Assembly (NCBI RefSeq): GCF_001049735.1
Contig: NZ_CVPC01000013.1
Coordinates: 62,001 to 126,000, forward strand
Length of the DNA stretch: 64,000 nt
Source: Nereida ignava
GTDB lineage: Bacteria; Pseudomonadota; Alphaproteobacteria; Rhodobacterales; Rhodobacteraceae
Reading direction: 5' to 3'
Part shown: in pieces, positions 17,336 to 25,708 of the stretch
How the letters are laid out: the number at the start of each line of letters is the position of its first letter
Numbering within the stretch: position 1 is the stretch's first letter
Notes under the pieces: generated by a model
Database searches by the model: none
Told to the model about the DNA's origin: nothing
What the model saw: the letters and a program-made list of their open reading frames with translations, nothing else
Program-made: the position numbers and the translations under genes

Positions 17336-18718
17336 TTACAACACGCGCGGTAAATAAAGAGCTAGCGCGGGCAAGACCAACAATAGTGCAACGCGGATCA
17401 ATTCAATTCCAAAAAATGGCGCTACACCACGGAAAATGACGCCTAGGCTCGTGGCAGGCGAAAAGGATTTGATCACAAAAACATTGAGGCCAACCGGCGG
17501 CGTAATCAACCCAAGTTCTACGACAATAAGCGCAAGAATTCCAAACCAGATGCGTAAATCATCGGTCGTCATGCCGAATGCAGCAGTCTCAGCGGTGATA
17601 AAATCCCCGCCATTGAGCTCGATCAAGACAGGCCAAAAGAACGGCACCACGACCAAGATCATCGACAGGCTTTCCAAAAAGCAGCCCAAAATGATCAAGA
17701 CGACCAACATCAAAATCAGAATGACATAAGGCTCAAGCGTAGAGGCCCCTGCCCAATCGCTCAGCGACGCTGGCAGGCCAGTCCGCGCGAAAAAGCCCTT
17801 GAGGATATCTGCGGAGAACAAAATGAAATAGATCATCGATGCGGTTTTTGCTGTCGCCAGAAGTGCTGCTTTCAAGCGCCCAAAAGTCAGCCCGTCATCA
17901 GACGTGCGCCTCAACAAAAGGCCGTACCCCAAGATCAAAAACACTCCTACGCCCGCCGCAGGTGTCGGCGTAAAAAATCCCATACCAAGACCCAAAATAA
18001 TGGCCCCAAAAATCAACGTGACAGGGATCAAACGCCTGATGGCATGAGCACGTTCTGATGGGCTGAGCGCGATGGGTTGCGGGGCAAGGTCAGGGTTTCG
18101 GGCCACTCGCATACGTATGACAATTAGGAAAAACACGACTGCCAAAAGACCGGGGACGATAGCGGCTTGGAACATCTCTATGATCGGCGCTTCCACGACG
18201 ATCGCGTAGATCACCAAAGCCACGGACGGCGGGATCAAAATGCCCAACGTACCGCCTGCGGCCAGCACGCCTGTCGAAAGGCCCTCGTTATATTTCAGGC
18301 GGCGCAGCTCGGGCAGTGCAACGCGGCTCATGGTCGATGCGGTTGCGATAGACGAGCCACTTACCGCCCCAAAACCCGCACAGGCCAGCACGGTCGCCAT
18401 TGCCACCCCACCGCGTATTTTCTGCGTCAGCGCACTTAAACCTTGAAACAAATCACGGCTGAGACCCGTTTCCGCCGCCAAAAAGCCCATGAGCACAAAC
18501 AGAGGCACAACCGACAGATCATAATTCGCCACCGAGTTCCAAAGCGCAGTTTTGAATTGCAAAAGATAAGGGCCGAATTTGATGAACGGCGAGGCGAGGC
18601 TCAGCACCCACGTGCCAACAACACCAGTAACCAACATCGCCAACGCCACGGGGATGCGCAGCATGATCAGAACAAACAGCGCCAGCAGTCCATAAATGCC
18701 AATGATTTCACGCTCCAT
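17336..18718 (-). CDS. dctM: TRAP transporter large permease (DctM-like)
   Basis: Large membrane subunit of a tripartite ATP-independent periplasmic transporter, which uses a sodium or proton gradient for uptake of carboxylates and related solutes. The 460-residue protein has about 12 membrane segments and the family signatures GAVSGSSIATASTMSRVALP near 120-139, GGTLGILIPPSVALVIYAIV near 154-173, and LITPPVGLNVFVIKS near the C-terminus. It overlaps the dctQ stop by 11 bases. No DctP binding-protein gene is on either side, which is unusual. The substrate is unknown. Confidence 0.92.
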   Translation of the reverse strand: MEREIIGIYGLLALFVLIMLRIPVALAMLVTGVVGTWVLSLASPFIKFGPYLLQFKTALWNSVANYDLSVVPLFVLMGFLAAETGLSRDLFQGLSALTQKIRGGVAMATVLACAGFGAVSGSSIATASTMSRVALPELRRLKYNEGLSTGVLAAGGTLGILIPPSVALVIYAIVVEAPIIEMFQAAIVPGLLAVVFFLIVIRMRVARNPDLAPQPIALSPSERAHAIRRLIPVTLIFGAIILGLGMGFFTPTPAAGVGVFLILGYGLLLRRTSDDGLTFGRLKAALLATAKTASMIYFILFSADILKGFFARTGLPASLSDWAGASTLEPYVILILMLVVLIILGCFLESLSMILVVVPFFWPVLIELNGGDFITAETAAFGMTTDDLRIWFGILALIVVELGLITPPVGLNVFVIKSFSPATSLGVIFRGVAPFFGIELIRVALLLVLPALALYLPRVL

Positions 18719-19253
18719 CGGTATTCTCCGGTGGTCCCGCTATTGCCATAAGTGCCGCCACTGACCAAAGCGCGCAGGACACAACTGCCGAAGACATAAA
18801 CATCCACACGGGCCAGCCCAGAACCGTGGTTTCAACGTGATCCGCGCGCATTTGAAGCGTACCTTGGACCAGCATGAACGCCATCCACACCAAAATTGCG
18901 GCCAACACAGTGTTGGATAAAACGGTAACGATCCGGCTGGCCCGCGCGGGTGCGTATTGCATAAACACATCAACGGAAGCGTGCGCACTGTGCAGTTGCG
19001 CGTAAGGGAACATCGCCAGTGCCGCGACGCCAACCAGCATCTGAACCGCGTCTTCGTAACCCGGCAACCCAGGAACTGTCCCCCCCCACAACCGCGCGAT
19101 GACATTCGCGCTGAAACCTGCGGCATTAATCGCGGTGACGGCGACAATGATCAAAAGCAAAGCGCCACCCAACAGCGCCCAGCCGTCTATCACTTTCACC
19201 AAGATCGCCCTAAGGGACATCTGCTGCGCCTCACATGTTTTGGCAGTGGCCAT
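18708..19253 (-). CDS. dctQ: TRAP transporter small permease (DctQ-like)
   Basis: Small four-helix membrane subunit of the TRAP transporter. About 181 residues from the start chosen here, with hydrophobic segments after VKVIDGWALLGGALLLIIVA, around QMLVGVAALAMFPYA, VLSNTVLAAILVWMAFMLV and VWMFMSSAVVSCALWSVAAL. The HVETTVLGWPVWMFM segment before the last helix is typical. The start ATG 19253 has CAGGA upstream; ATG 19220 (MSLRAILVKV) and a longer frame from 19304 are alternatives. It is translated just ahead of, and overlapping, dctM. Confidence 0.85.
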   Translation of the reverse strand: MATAKTCEAQQMSLRAILVKVIDGWALLGGALLLIIVAVTAINAAGFSANVIARLWGGTVPGLPGYEDAVQMLVGVAALAMFPYAQLHSAHASVDVFMQYAPARASRIVTVLSNTVLAAILVWMAFMLVQGTLQMRADHVETTVLGWPVWMFMSSAVVSCALWSVAALMAIAGPPENTDGA

Positions 19254-19346
19254 AATATCCTGCCGTTTTGCAGGGTCCACATGGTCAATACCACTGCGCA
19301 ACACTTGTTCAACCCACCAGTTTCTTAGGGTTTCTGACAGACCCTA

Positions 19347-20165
19347 TCAGGCTGCGCGAAGTTTAAAGCGCGCCCGCACAAAGGCCGCAATGAAGCAAAT
19401 GGTCAGCACCAAAATGATTGTTGGCGCCGGTGCACTGTCGATGAAAAAACTGGCGTAGATACCCACGACACTTGAGGCAAGCGTAATGAATACGGCGGTC
19501 GGCAACATGATACTGAGGCGGTTGGACAACAGATACGCAATCGCGCCCGGTGCGATCAGCAATCCAATTGCCAAAATAATGCCGACTGCAGACAAGGTCG
19601 CGACAATTGTCAGGGAAATCAGCGCTAGAAGCCCGTAGTGCAGCAACCCAACCCGCAATCCCACAGCCTGCGCTTGGACCGGGTCAAACGCGTGCAACAT
19701 CAAATCACGTCGCTTGGCGATCACGATACCCGCAACCCCTAGGGAAATCAGGCCAGCCGTCCAAAGATCCTGTTCACCCACCCCCAAGATGTTGCCAAAA
19801 AGGATGTGATCCAGATGCAGGTTGGTAGAAATCTTGGTGTACAAGACAATCCCAAACCCAAACATTCCCGAGAACACAATACCCATAACGGTGTCCTGCT
19901 TGACGCGGCTGTTATCGCTGAGAAAGCCAGTCGCAACAGCGCAAAACATACCTGCAACAAACGCCCCTATGAGTAACGGGATGCTGAATACATAGGCCAA
20001 CACGATCCCCGGCAGCACCGCATGGCTGATCGCATCGCCCATCAACGACCACCCCTTGAGGACCAGATAACAAGATAACAGGCTGGTCGGAATGCTTAGC
20101 ATTGCCATGATCACGAAAGCCTTGTTCATGAACGCAAATTGAAACGGCAACAGCAACTCGTCCAT
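19347..20165 (-). CDS. sitD: Manganese/iron ABC transporter permease (SitD-like)
   Basis: Second inner-membrane permease of a chelated metal-ion ABC importer (ABC-3 family). It has 272 residues with about eight hydrophobic segments and the family block SLMGDAISHAVLPGIVLAYV near residues 36-55, which includes the conserved D-A-I-S-H-A-V-L-P-G. It is the last gene of the leftward sitABCD operon, its ATG overlapping the sitC stop by one base (TGATG). A weak hairpin (19327-19345) follows the stop. Specificity is judged from the binding protein SitA. Confidence 0.88.
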   Translation of the reverse strand: MDELLLPFQFAFMNKAFVIMAMLSIPTSLLSCYLVLKGWSLMGDAISHAVLPGIVLAYVFSIPLLIGAFVAGMFCAVATGFLSDNSRVKQDTVMGIVFSGMFGFGIVLYTKISTNLHLDHILFGNILGVGEQDLWTAGLISLGVAGIVIAKRRDLMLHAFDPVQAQAVGLRVGLLHYGLLALISLTIVATLSAVGIILAIGLLIAPGAIAYLLSNRLSIMLPTAVFITLASSVVGIYASFFIDSAPAPTIILVLTICFIAAFVRARFKLRAA

Positions 20166-21022
20166 CAGTTTGCCCGCACCGCTTTGGCCGCACGCCGACG
20201 CGCCGCAAGGTACCCATGGGTTGGCGCAAGCATGAACGCGACCAGAAAGATCAGGGTTTGCAGGCTCACGATCAGCCCACCCGTTGCACCGTCCAAGAAG
20301 TAACTCAGATAGGCGCCGACACAGCTTGTTCCCGCACCAATCGCCACACTTAGAGCAAGCAAACGTGGGAACCTGTCAGTCAACAAATAGGCCGTCGCAC
20401 CGGGCGTCACGACCATGGCGATGACCAAAAACGCACCAACAGTTTGCATCGCGGCCACACAACAAGCGGCCAAAATCGCAAAGAAAATGACTTTCAAAAC
20501 ATCGGGCCTTAACCCGATTGAACGGGCGTGATCTTCATCAAAGAACGTCACCATGAAGTCTTTCCACTTTGCCAAAAGCACAGCTAAACTCACAAAACCG
20601 ATGACAGCCAATTGCAGCGTGTCCGAAGGAGTAATGGCTAAAATATTGCCAAAGGTGATGGTCTGCACACTGATCGAAATAGGAGAGATCGAGACCATAA
20701 ACAGTCCAAGCCCGAAGAATGACGTAAAGATCAGACCAATGATAGTATCCTCTTTCAGGCCAGTGCGTTGGTTCAAAAGAAGCATGGATGCCGCCGCCAA
20801 ACCGCCAGCCGCAAACGCCCCAAGCGCAAATGGCAGGCCCAGCATATACGCCCCCGCTACCCCCGGCACGATCGAATGGCTCAGCGCGTCGCCAATCAAA
20901 GACCACCCCTTAAGCATCAGATAAGCAGACAAAAACGCACAAACCGACCCCACCAGCGAGCTGACCCAAATTGCACTGAACATGTAGGCATAGCCAAAAG
21001 GCTCAAGGAGCGTGTCGATCAT
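20165..21022 (-). CDS. sitC: Manganese/iron ABC transporter permease (SitC-like)
   Basis: First ABC-3 family permease of the metal importer, 285 residues with about eight membrane segments. The conserved cytoplasmic-loop motif is [20 protein letters not shown] near residues 41-60. The protein is paralogous to SitD but clearly diverged, as in other Sit/Mnt/Yfe systems with two distinct permeases. The basic C-terminus ([17 protein letters not shown]) faces the cytoplasm by inference. Start and stop overlap those of sitB and sitD, so the four subunits are translationally coupled. Confidence 0.9.
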   Translation of the reverse strand: MIDTLLEPFGYAYMFSAIWVSSLVGSVCAFLSAYLMLKGWSLIGDALSHSIVPGVAGAYMLGLPFALGAFAAGGLAAASMLLLNQRTGLKEDTIIGLIFTSFFGLGLFMVSISPISISVQTITFGNILAITPSDTLQLAVIGFVSLAVLLAKWKDFMVTFFDEDHARSIGLRPDVLKVIFFAILAACCVAAMQTVGAFLVIAMVVTPGATAYLLTDRFPRLLALSVAIGAGTSCVGAYLSYFLDGATGGLIVSLQTLIFLVAFMLAPTHGYLAARRRAAKAVRAN

Positions 21023-21915
21023 TCGGTCCCTTCGCCTTTGGCTTTTGGCGCATCGGACGCTGCTTGCATCTCGTCGCCGTAGACCACGAAGGGGCGCTCA
21101 TCATCGGTGATGACCCGAACAGACCGGGTGTCATCATCATCGTGAAGCTGAGAACCGGTTAGAACAAAGTGGCGCAGAACGCCGCCAAAGGCGATTTCAA
21201 GATTGGCATGGGTGAACACGTCTGCGGTTGGGCCAGATGCCAGCACAGTGCCTTTAACCAACACCGTGCGGTCACAAAACTCTGGTACGGATCCAAGGTT
21301 GTGGGTCGAAACCAAAATGACGCGCCCCTCATCGCGCATGGCTTGCAACAATGCCACGATAGCATCCTCTGTTTGCACATCAACGCCTGTAAACGGCTCA
21401 TCAAGCAAGATCACCTGCCCTTGCTGGGCCAATGCGCGCGCAAGAAAAACGCGCTTGCGCTGCCCACCTGAAAGCTCGCCGATTTGACGGTGACGGTAGG
21501 CTTTCATGCCGACGCGGTCCAATGCCTCCGTGACGGCCGCATGGTCCGCAGCAGACGGCCGACGCAGAAACCCCATATGACCGTAGCGACCCATCATCAC
21601 CACGTCTTCCACAAGCACGGGGAAGCTCCAATCCACGTCCTCGCTCTGGGGCACATAGGCCACCATGTTCTTGGCAAGAGCCGCCTTAACGGACATGCCC
21701 ATCACAGAAATCTCGCCTCGTGCGGCAGGAACAAATCCCATAATTGCTTTGAATAAAGTGGATTTACCTGCCCCGTTCACCCCAACCAACGCTGTAATTG
21801 TGCCTGCGGGAATTTCAAAACTCGCGTCCGACAAAGCGGTATGCCCGTTGCGGTAAGTAACGGTCACATGTTCGGCTTTGATGCCAGTGCTAAGGGGCGC
21901 GGCTATGTCTTTCAT
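21019..21915 (-). CDS. sitB: Manganese/iron ABC transporter ATP-binding protein (SitB-like)
   Basis: ATPase subunit of the metal importer, 298 residues. Walker A is [15 protein letters not shown] near residues 43-57, the signature is [17 protein letters not shown], Walker B is [10 protein letters not shown], and the switch His is in [16 protein letters not shown]. The C-terminal 40 residues ([20 protein letters not shown] onward) are an acidic extension beyond the usual ATPase core and are found in some alphaproteobacterial SitB proteins; I cannot assign it a role. It overlaps sitA upstream and sitC downstream by four bases each. Confidence 0.92.
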   Translation of the reverse strand: MKDIAAPLSTGIKAEHVTVTYRNGHTALSDASFEIPAGTITALVGVNGAGKSTLFKAIMGFVPAARGEISVMGMSVKAALAKNMVAYVPQSEDVDWSFPVLVEDVVMMGRYGHMGFLRRPSAADHAAVTEALDRVGMKAYRHRQIGELSGGQRKRVFLARALAQQGQVILLDEPFTGVDVQTEDAIVALLQAMRDEGRVILVSTHNLGSVPEFCDRTVLVKGTVLASGPTADVFTHANLEIAFGGVLRHFVLTGSQLHDDDDTRSVRVITDDERPFVVYGDEMQAASDAPKAKGEGTE

Positions 21916-22823
21916 CCGCCCAAACCATCGGCAATTGTTTGTGATGTCACACGAAGTAGGTCCAGATATGTGGGCACAGGCCCATCCTGTGCACTAAGGC
22001 TATCGACATAGAGCACGCCACCATAACTGGCACCTGTTTCACGCGCGACCTGCTCCGCGGGGGCTTGGCTCACAGTGCTTTCGCAAAACACCGCAGGGAT
22101 ATCATTCGCACGCACGGCATCAATCACACGGCGCACTTGTTGTGGGGTACCTTGGGCATCTGCGTTCATCGGCCACAGATATAGCTCCTGCATTGCGAAG
22201 TCCTTGATCAGATAGCTAAACGCGCCTTCGCACGTTGCCAGCCAGCGCTGTTGTTGCGGGATTGCTGCAACACGGTCGCGTAAAGGTGCAATCGTTTGGG
22301 TGATAAGTTCTTTGTAGGCATCAGCATTGGCGCGGTATGTCTCGGCGTTGTCCGGATCATGGGTGACCAATGCGTCACGTATGTTGTCCACATAAATCAG
22401 CGCATTATCCAGCCCCATCCACGCATGTGGATTTGGCAGGCCCGTATACTCACCTGCAGAAATGCTGATCGGCGTAATGCCGTCAGTCAGAACAGCACTG
22501 GGCACCTCGGATAAATTGCTCAAGAACTGCTCAAACCAAAGCTCGAGATTCAGCCCGTTCCACAAAATCAAATCCGCATCTTGTGCGCGCAGAATATCGC
22601 GGGGCGTGGGGGCGTAGCCGTGTATTTCTGCCCCGGGTTTTGTCACGCTTTCCACAACTGCTGCATCACCCGCCACATTGCGCGCCATATCGGCCAGAAC
22701 CGTAAAAGTCGTCACCACTTTAAACTGTTCGTCCGCAACAGCCTTGATTGGCAAAATAGCAAACGCACCCGCCATAACCAGCGAACAAAATGACGATGAA
22801 AGAGATGGACGGAAGAAAAACAT
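21912..22823 (-). CDS. sitA: Manganese/iron ABC transporter substrate-binding protein (SitA-like)
   Basis: Periplasmic binding protein of cluster 9 (ZnuA/TroA/PsaA fold), 303 residues from ATG 22823, which has GGAG at correct spacing; a longer frame to 22874 lacks one. A signal peptide ends near [15 protein letters not shown]. The four metal ligands can be picked out: His in [12 protein letters not shown], His in PNPHAWMGL, Glu in [10 protein letters not shown] and Asp in LYVDSLS. A His-His-Glu-Asp set indicates manganese or iron rather than zinc, and there is no His-rich loop as in ZnuA. It is the first gene of sitABCD. A candidate Mur/Fur-type operator lies 45-80 bp upstream. Confidence 0.9.
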   Translation of the reverse strand: MFFFRPSLSSSFCSLVMAGAFAILPIKAVADEQFKVVTTFTVLADMARNVAGDAAVVESVTKPGAEIHGYAPTPRDILRAQDADLILWNGLNLELWFEQFLSNLSEVPSAVLTDGITPISISAGEYTGLPNPHAWMGLDNALIYVDNIRDALVTHDPDNAETYRANADAYKELITQTIAPLRDRVAAIPQQQRWLATCEGAFSYLIKDFAMQELYLWPMNADAQGTPQQVRRVIDAVRANDIPAVFCESTVSQAPAEQVARETGASYGGVLYVDSLSAQDGPVPTYLDLLRVTSQTIADGLGG

Positions 22824-22867
22824 ATGCAGATCTCCATTGATTAACTGCAACCCGTTTATGCGAACTA

Positions 22868-22904
22868 CTCGCAACTAGCAAGATAATTGCGAGCGGTTCT
22901 CAAC
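22868..22904. promoter_or_regulatory. Candidate Mur/Fur-type operator upstream of sitA
   Basis: Upstream of sitA there is a perfect 7-bp inverted repeat, CTCGCAA (22868-22874) and TTGCGAG (22887-22893). Overlapping its right arm, TTGCGAGCGGTTCTCAA (22887-22903) resembles the TTGCAAATNNTTCTCAA type of Fur-family box. Manganese importers of this type in alphaproteobacteria are normally controlled by the Fur-family regulator Mur. Position relative to the start is right for a repressor, but the match is by eye. Confidence 0.4.
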
Positions 22905-22922
22905 TACTGCGCCAGTCTCCGC

Positions 22923-25175
22923 TTAGGCAAAATCAACGTTATTCCAGAACGGCATCCTGCGCACCCTTTGCCCCGTGGCCGCGAAGATCGCGTTCGCAAG
23001 CGCAGGCGCGGCGGGCGGGACAGGTGGCTCACCGATGCCGCGTACTTTGTCACCGTTTGTCAAACCACGGACCTCAATTTGCGGACACTGCGCCATGCGT
23101 ATTCCGTCGTGCATGTCAAAATTACGCTGATCGGCGACGCCATCTGTGAACGTAATTTCACAGTTCATTGCGTGACCAAGCCCCCAGGCAACCCCACCCA
23201 TCACGTTGTTTTCAAAATTGATCGGATCAAGCACCTGCCCCACTTCTGCGGCAACCCAGACTTTTTCGATCACAATGCCGCGACTAGTATCGCGTACTTG
23301 AACCACTTCCGCTGTTGGCACGCCGAAGCTTTCAACAATGGCAACGCCGCGCCCCTGCCCTTGGCCAAGCGGTGCCCCCCAATCCGACATTTCCGCAACC
23401 GCCTCCAAAACAGCCCGGTGGAGTGGCGACTGTATCAACCTTAAGCGTTCCGCCACCGGATCGGCACCCGCAGCATGGATCATTTCATCCAAAAAACTCT
23501 CTGCAAAAAACGCAGCCGATGACGCACCAACAGATCGCCATGAGCTAATCGGCGCTAACTCTGGTGTGCGATATGCGCGCACGGACAAGTGCGGCACCGC
23601 GTAAGGCATATTCCAAACACCCGCTGCAATTTGGGTATCAGGCCCCGCAGCGGGCTGACCCAAACGTGTCATTTGCGACGCCGTTACGGACGGCGATGCG
23701 ATATCCATCTGCCATGCGTGCACCCCACCATCTTTAAGCGCGCCTTTTGCGCGCCCAATGCTGATCTGACGGACGTAATCCTGGGCAAAATCTTCTTCGC
23801 GTGAGTAGGTTAACTTGACCGGCTTGCCCTTCATTGCCACTGCAATTTCAGCGGCTTGGGTAACAACATCAAACTCAAGACGGTGACCAAAACTGCCCCC
23901 TGCCATCTGTTGATGGAAAATCACTTCATCGGCATCACAGCCAACCACAGCCGCGACTTTTTGCTGCAAAAACCGCGACATCTGATGTGCGATCCAGATC
24001 TCTATTCCGGTTTCAAGAGTTCGCGCCACGGCACAAAGCGGCTCAAGCGGTTGGTGGGCAACGTAAGGCGCAAAGTATTCCGCCTCGATCTGCTGCACCC
24101 CCTTCGCATCTTTGCCCAGCGCGGCGTTGACATCACCATCATTGCGCCACTCTTTATCTAGCGCATCGTCCGTAAAGCTATCAGAAACCGCCTGCCAGTG
24201 ATCCGCCATTTCAGCGGGGTACGGAGCATCGGGCCATTCGCAGCCGATCGCATTAACAGCCCTGATCGCGCGCCATGTGTTATCTGCAACCACGGCGATG
24301 CCATTAATCACAGGCACAATCGCACTGATGCCGCGCATTTGTTCCGCTGCGGCTGTATCATATTGCGCCGCAGAACCGCCGCGTTTGGGATTGGTGCGCA
24401 CACTTGCGTGAAGCATCCCATCGAGTTCCAGGTCGATTGTATAACGCTGTGTGCCCGTGGATTTGGCAACGATATCATTGCGCAACACAGGCTTACCAAG
24501 CCGTTTCCATTCCGAAGGATCGCGCAAAGAAACGTCCGTCACTGGCGCAATGTCCGCTGCCGCTTTCGCCAAGTCGGTATAGGCAATTCTGGTGCCATCA
24601 GGCAAAACGACCGCGCCCTGTTTCGTTTGCAGTGCACTTACCGGCTGACCCGTTTGATCGGCGGCAGCCTTTTTCAGTGTCTCGCGAGCAACGGCCCCCG
24701 CCATGCGTAGCTTTTCATAACTGTCAGGCACACTGCTTGAGCCCCCCGTTACCATCAGGCCAAGCAGCTTGAATGCAGCCCCCGCAGCCCCGCGCGCAGA
24801 CCGCGCGGCAAGGCTGTCGTCAGCGCTTTGAAAAGGCACCGCCTCATCCGCGAGAGCGGTGTTGTAGTACGCTGGATCTGGCGCGCCGAACGACAGCGTG
24901 ACCTTATCAAGATCAATGTCGAGTTCTTCAGCAATCAGCAGCGCCTGAGCCGTCTGCACCCCTTGCCCCACATCCGTGTGTGGGGTGATTAACGTAACCG
25001 CATCTGCGGTAATCTTAATGAAGGGCGTAAACGCAGCCTCGCCCTCACGCAGCTCTGCAAGCAACGGGTTTGCGTGCGGTGTCGCCACCTTATAGGCTCC
25101 AAACGCAACGCCACCAGCCACAAGGCCAGAACCAATCATGAAACTACGGCGGGTGATCTTTTTGAGCTTACTCAT
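22923..25175 (-). CDS. Tat-exported molybdopterin-binding hydroxylase large subunit (IorB-like)
   Basis: Large catalytic subunit of a xanthine dehydrogenase-family oxidoreductase of the isoquinoline 1-oxidoreductase (IorAB) type, 750 residues. A twin-arginine signal is clear at the N-terminus (KKITRRSFMIGSGLVAGGVA), so the enzyme should act in the periplasm. Cofactor-contacting segments include TPHTDVGQGVQTAQALLIAE near 59-78, HQQMAGGSFGHRLEFDVV in the middle and the C-terminal GIGEPPVPPAAPALANAIFA with the conserved active-site Glu. It lies 3 bp downstream of the small 2Fe-2S subunit gene. A cytochrome c subunit and XdhC-like maturation factor, often linked, are missing here. The substrate (N-heterocycle or aldehyde) is unknown. 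Confidence 0.88.
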   Translation of the reverse strand: MSKLKKITRRSFMIGSGLVAGGVAFGAYKVATPHANPLLAELREGEAAFTPFIKITADAVTLITPHTDVGQGVQTAQALLIAEELDIDLDKVTLSFGAPDPAYYNTALADEAVPFQSADDSLAARSARGAAGAAFKLLGLMVTGGSSSVPDSYEKLRMAGAVARETLKKAAADQTGQPVSALQTKQGAVVLPDGTRIAYTDLAKAAADIAPVTDVSLRDPSEWKRLGKPVLRNDIVAKSTGTQRYTIDLELDGMLHASVRTNPKRGGSAAQYDTAAAEQMRGISAIVPVINGIAVVADNTWRAIRAVNAIGCEWPDAPYPAEMADHWQAVSDSFTDDALDKEWRNDGDVNAALGKDAKGVQQIEAEYFAPYVAHQPLEPLCAVARTLETGIEIWIAHQMSRFLQQKVAAVVGCDADEVIFHQQMAGGSFGHRLEFDVVTQAAEIAVAMKGKPVKLTYSREEDFAQDYVRQISIGRAKGALKDGGVHAWQMDIASPSVTASQMTRLGQPAAGPDTQIAAGVWNMPYAVPHLSVRAYRTPELAPISSWRSVGASSAAFFAESFLDEMIHAAGADPVAERLRLIQSPLHRAVLEAVAEMSDWGAPLGQGQGRGVAIVESFGVPTAEVVQVRDTSRGIVIEKVWVAAEVGQVLDPINFENNVMGGVAWGLGHAMNCEITFTDGVADQRNFDMHDGIRMAQCPQIEVRGLTNGDKVRGIGEPPVPPAAPALANAIFAATGQRVRRMPFWNNVDFA

Positions 25176-25178
25176 GAT

Positions 25179-25643
25179 CTATCCTTTCGCCAGCGTGTCA
25201 GCGGCTTGCTTCACAGCTGCACGAATGCGCGGATAGGTTCCACACCGGCATAGGTTGCCGTTCATCGCATCATCAATGTCAGCATCGGTTGGACGGGGGA
25301 TAGACTGCAGAAGTGCGGCTGCCTGCATCATCTGACCGGACTGACAATACCAGCACTGTGCGACCTGCAAATCAACCCATGCAGATTGAACAGCGTGCAT
25401 GGTGTCCGGTGTGCCCATCCCTTCGATTGTGGTGATCTCAAATCCAACCGCATCAGCTGCCGCAATCTGGCAACTGCGCACAGCATCCCCATTCAGATGG
25501 ACCGTACACGCGCCACAGGCCGCGATACCACACCCGTATTTCACACCCTTGATATCCAGTACATCGCGCAAAACCCACAACAATGGCATGTCATCTTCGA
25601 CGTCAATTTGGTGATCGGTGCCGTTTACGTTCAACTTCATCAT
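25179..25643 (-). CDS. 2Fe-2S subunit of IorAB-like molybdenum hydroxylase
   Basis: Small electron-transfer subunit, about 154 residues, carrying two 2Fe-2S clusters. The N-terminal ferredoxin cluster is [17 protein letters not shown], with its fourth Cys in VRSCQ. The C-terminal cluster uses CWYCQSGQ and [14 protein letters not shown]. The start ATG 25643 has AGGGG at a suitable distance; a GTG two codons earlier (25649) is also possible. There is no signal peptide, so it probably crosses the membrane as a complex with the Tat-tagged large subunit. It is the first gene of the pair. Confidence 0.92.
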   Translation of the reverse strand: MMKLNVNGTDHQIDVEDDMPLLWVLRDVLDIKGVKYGCGIAACGACTVHLNGDAVRSCQIAAADAVGFEITTIEGMGTPDTMHAVQSAWVDLQVAQCWYCQSGQMMQAAALLQSIPRPTDADIDDAMNGNLCRCGTYPRIRAAVKQAADTLAKG

Positions 25644-25708
25644 ACTCACCCCTGTTTGTTAGCATTAAGGTAGGTCTGCGACAGCTTGGGATCAACACGC
25701 CCGCACGC

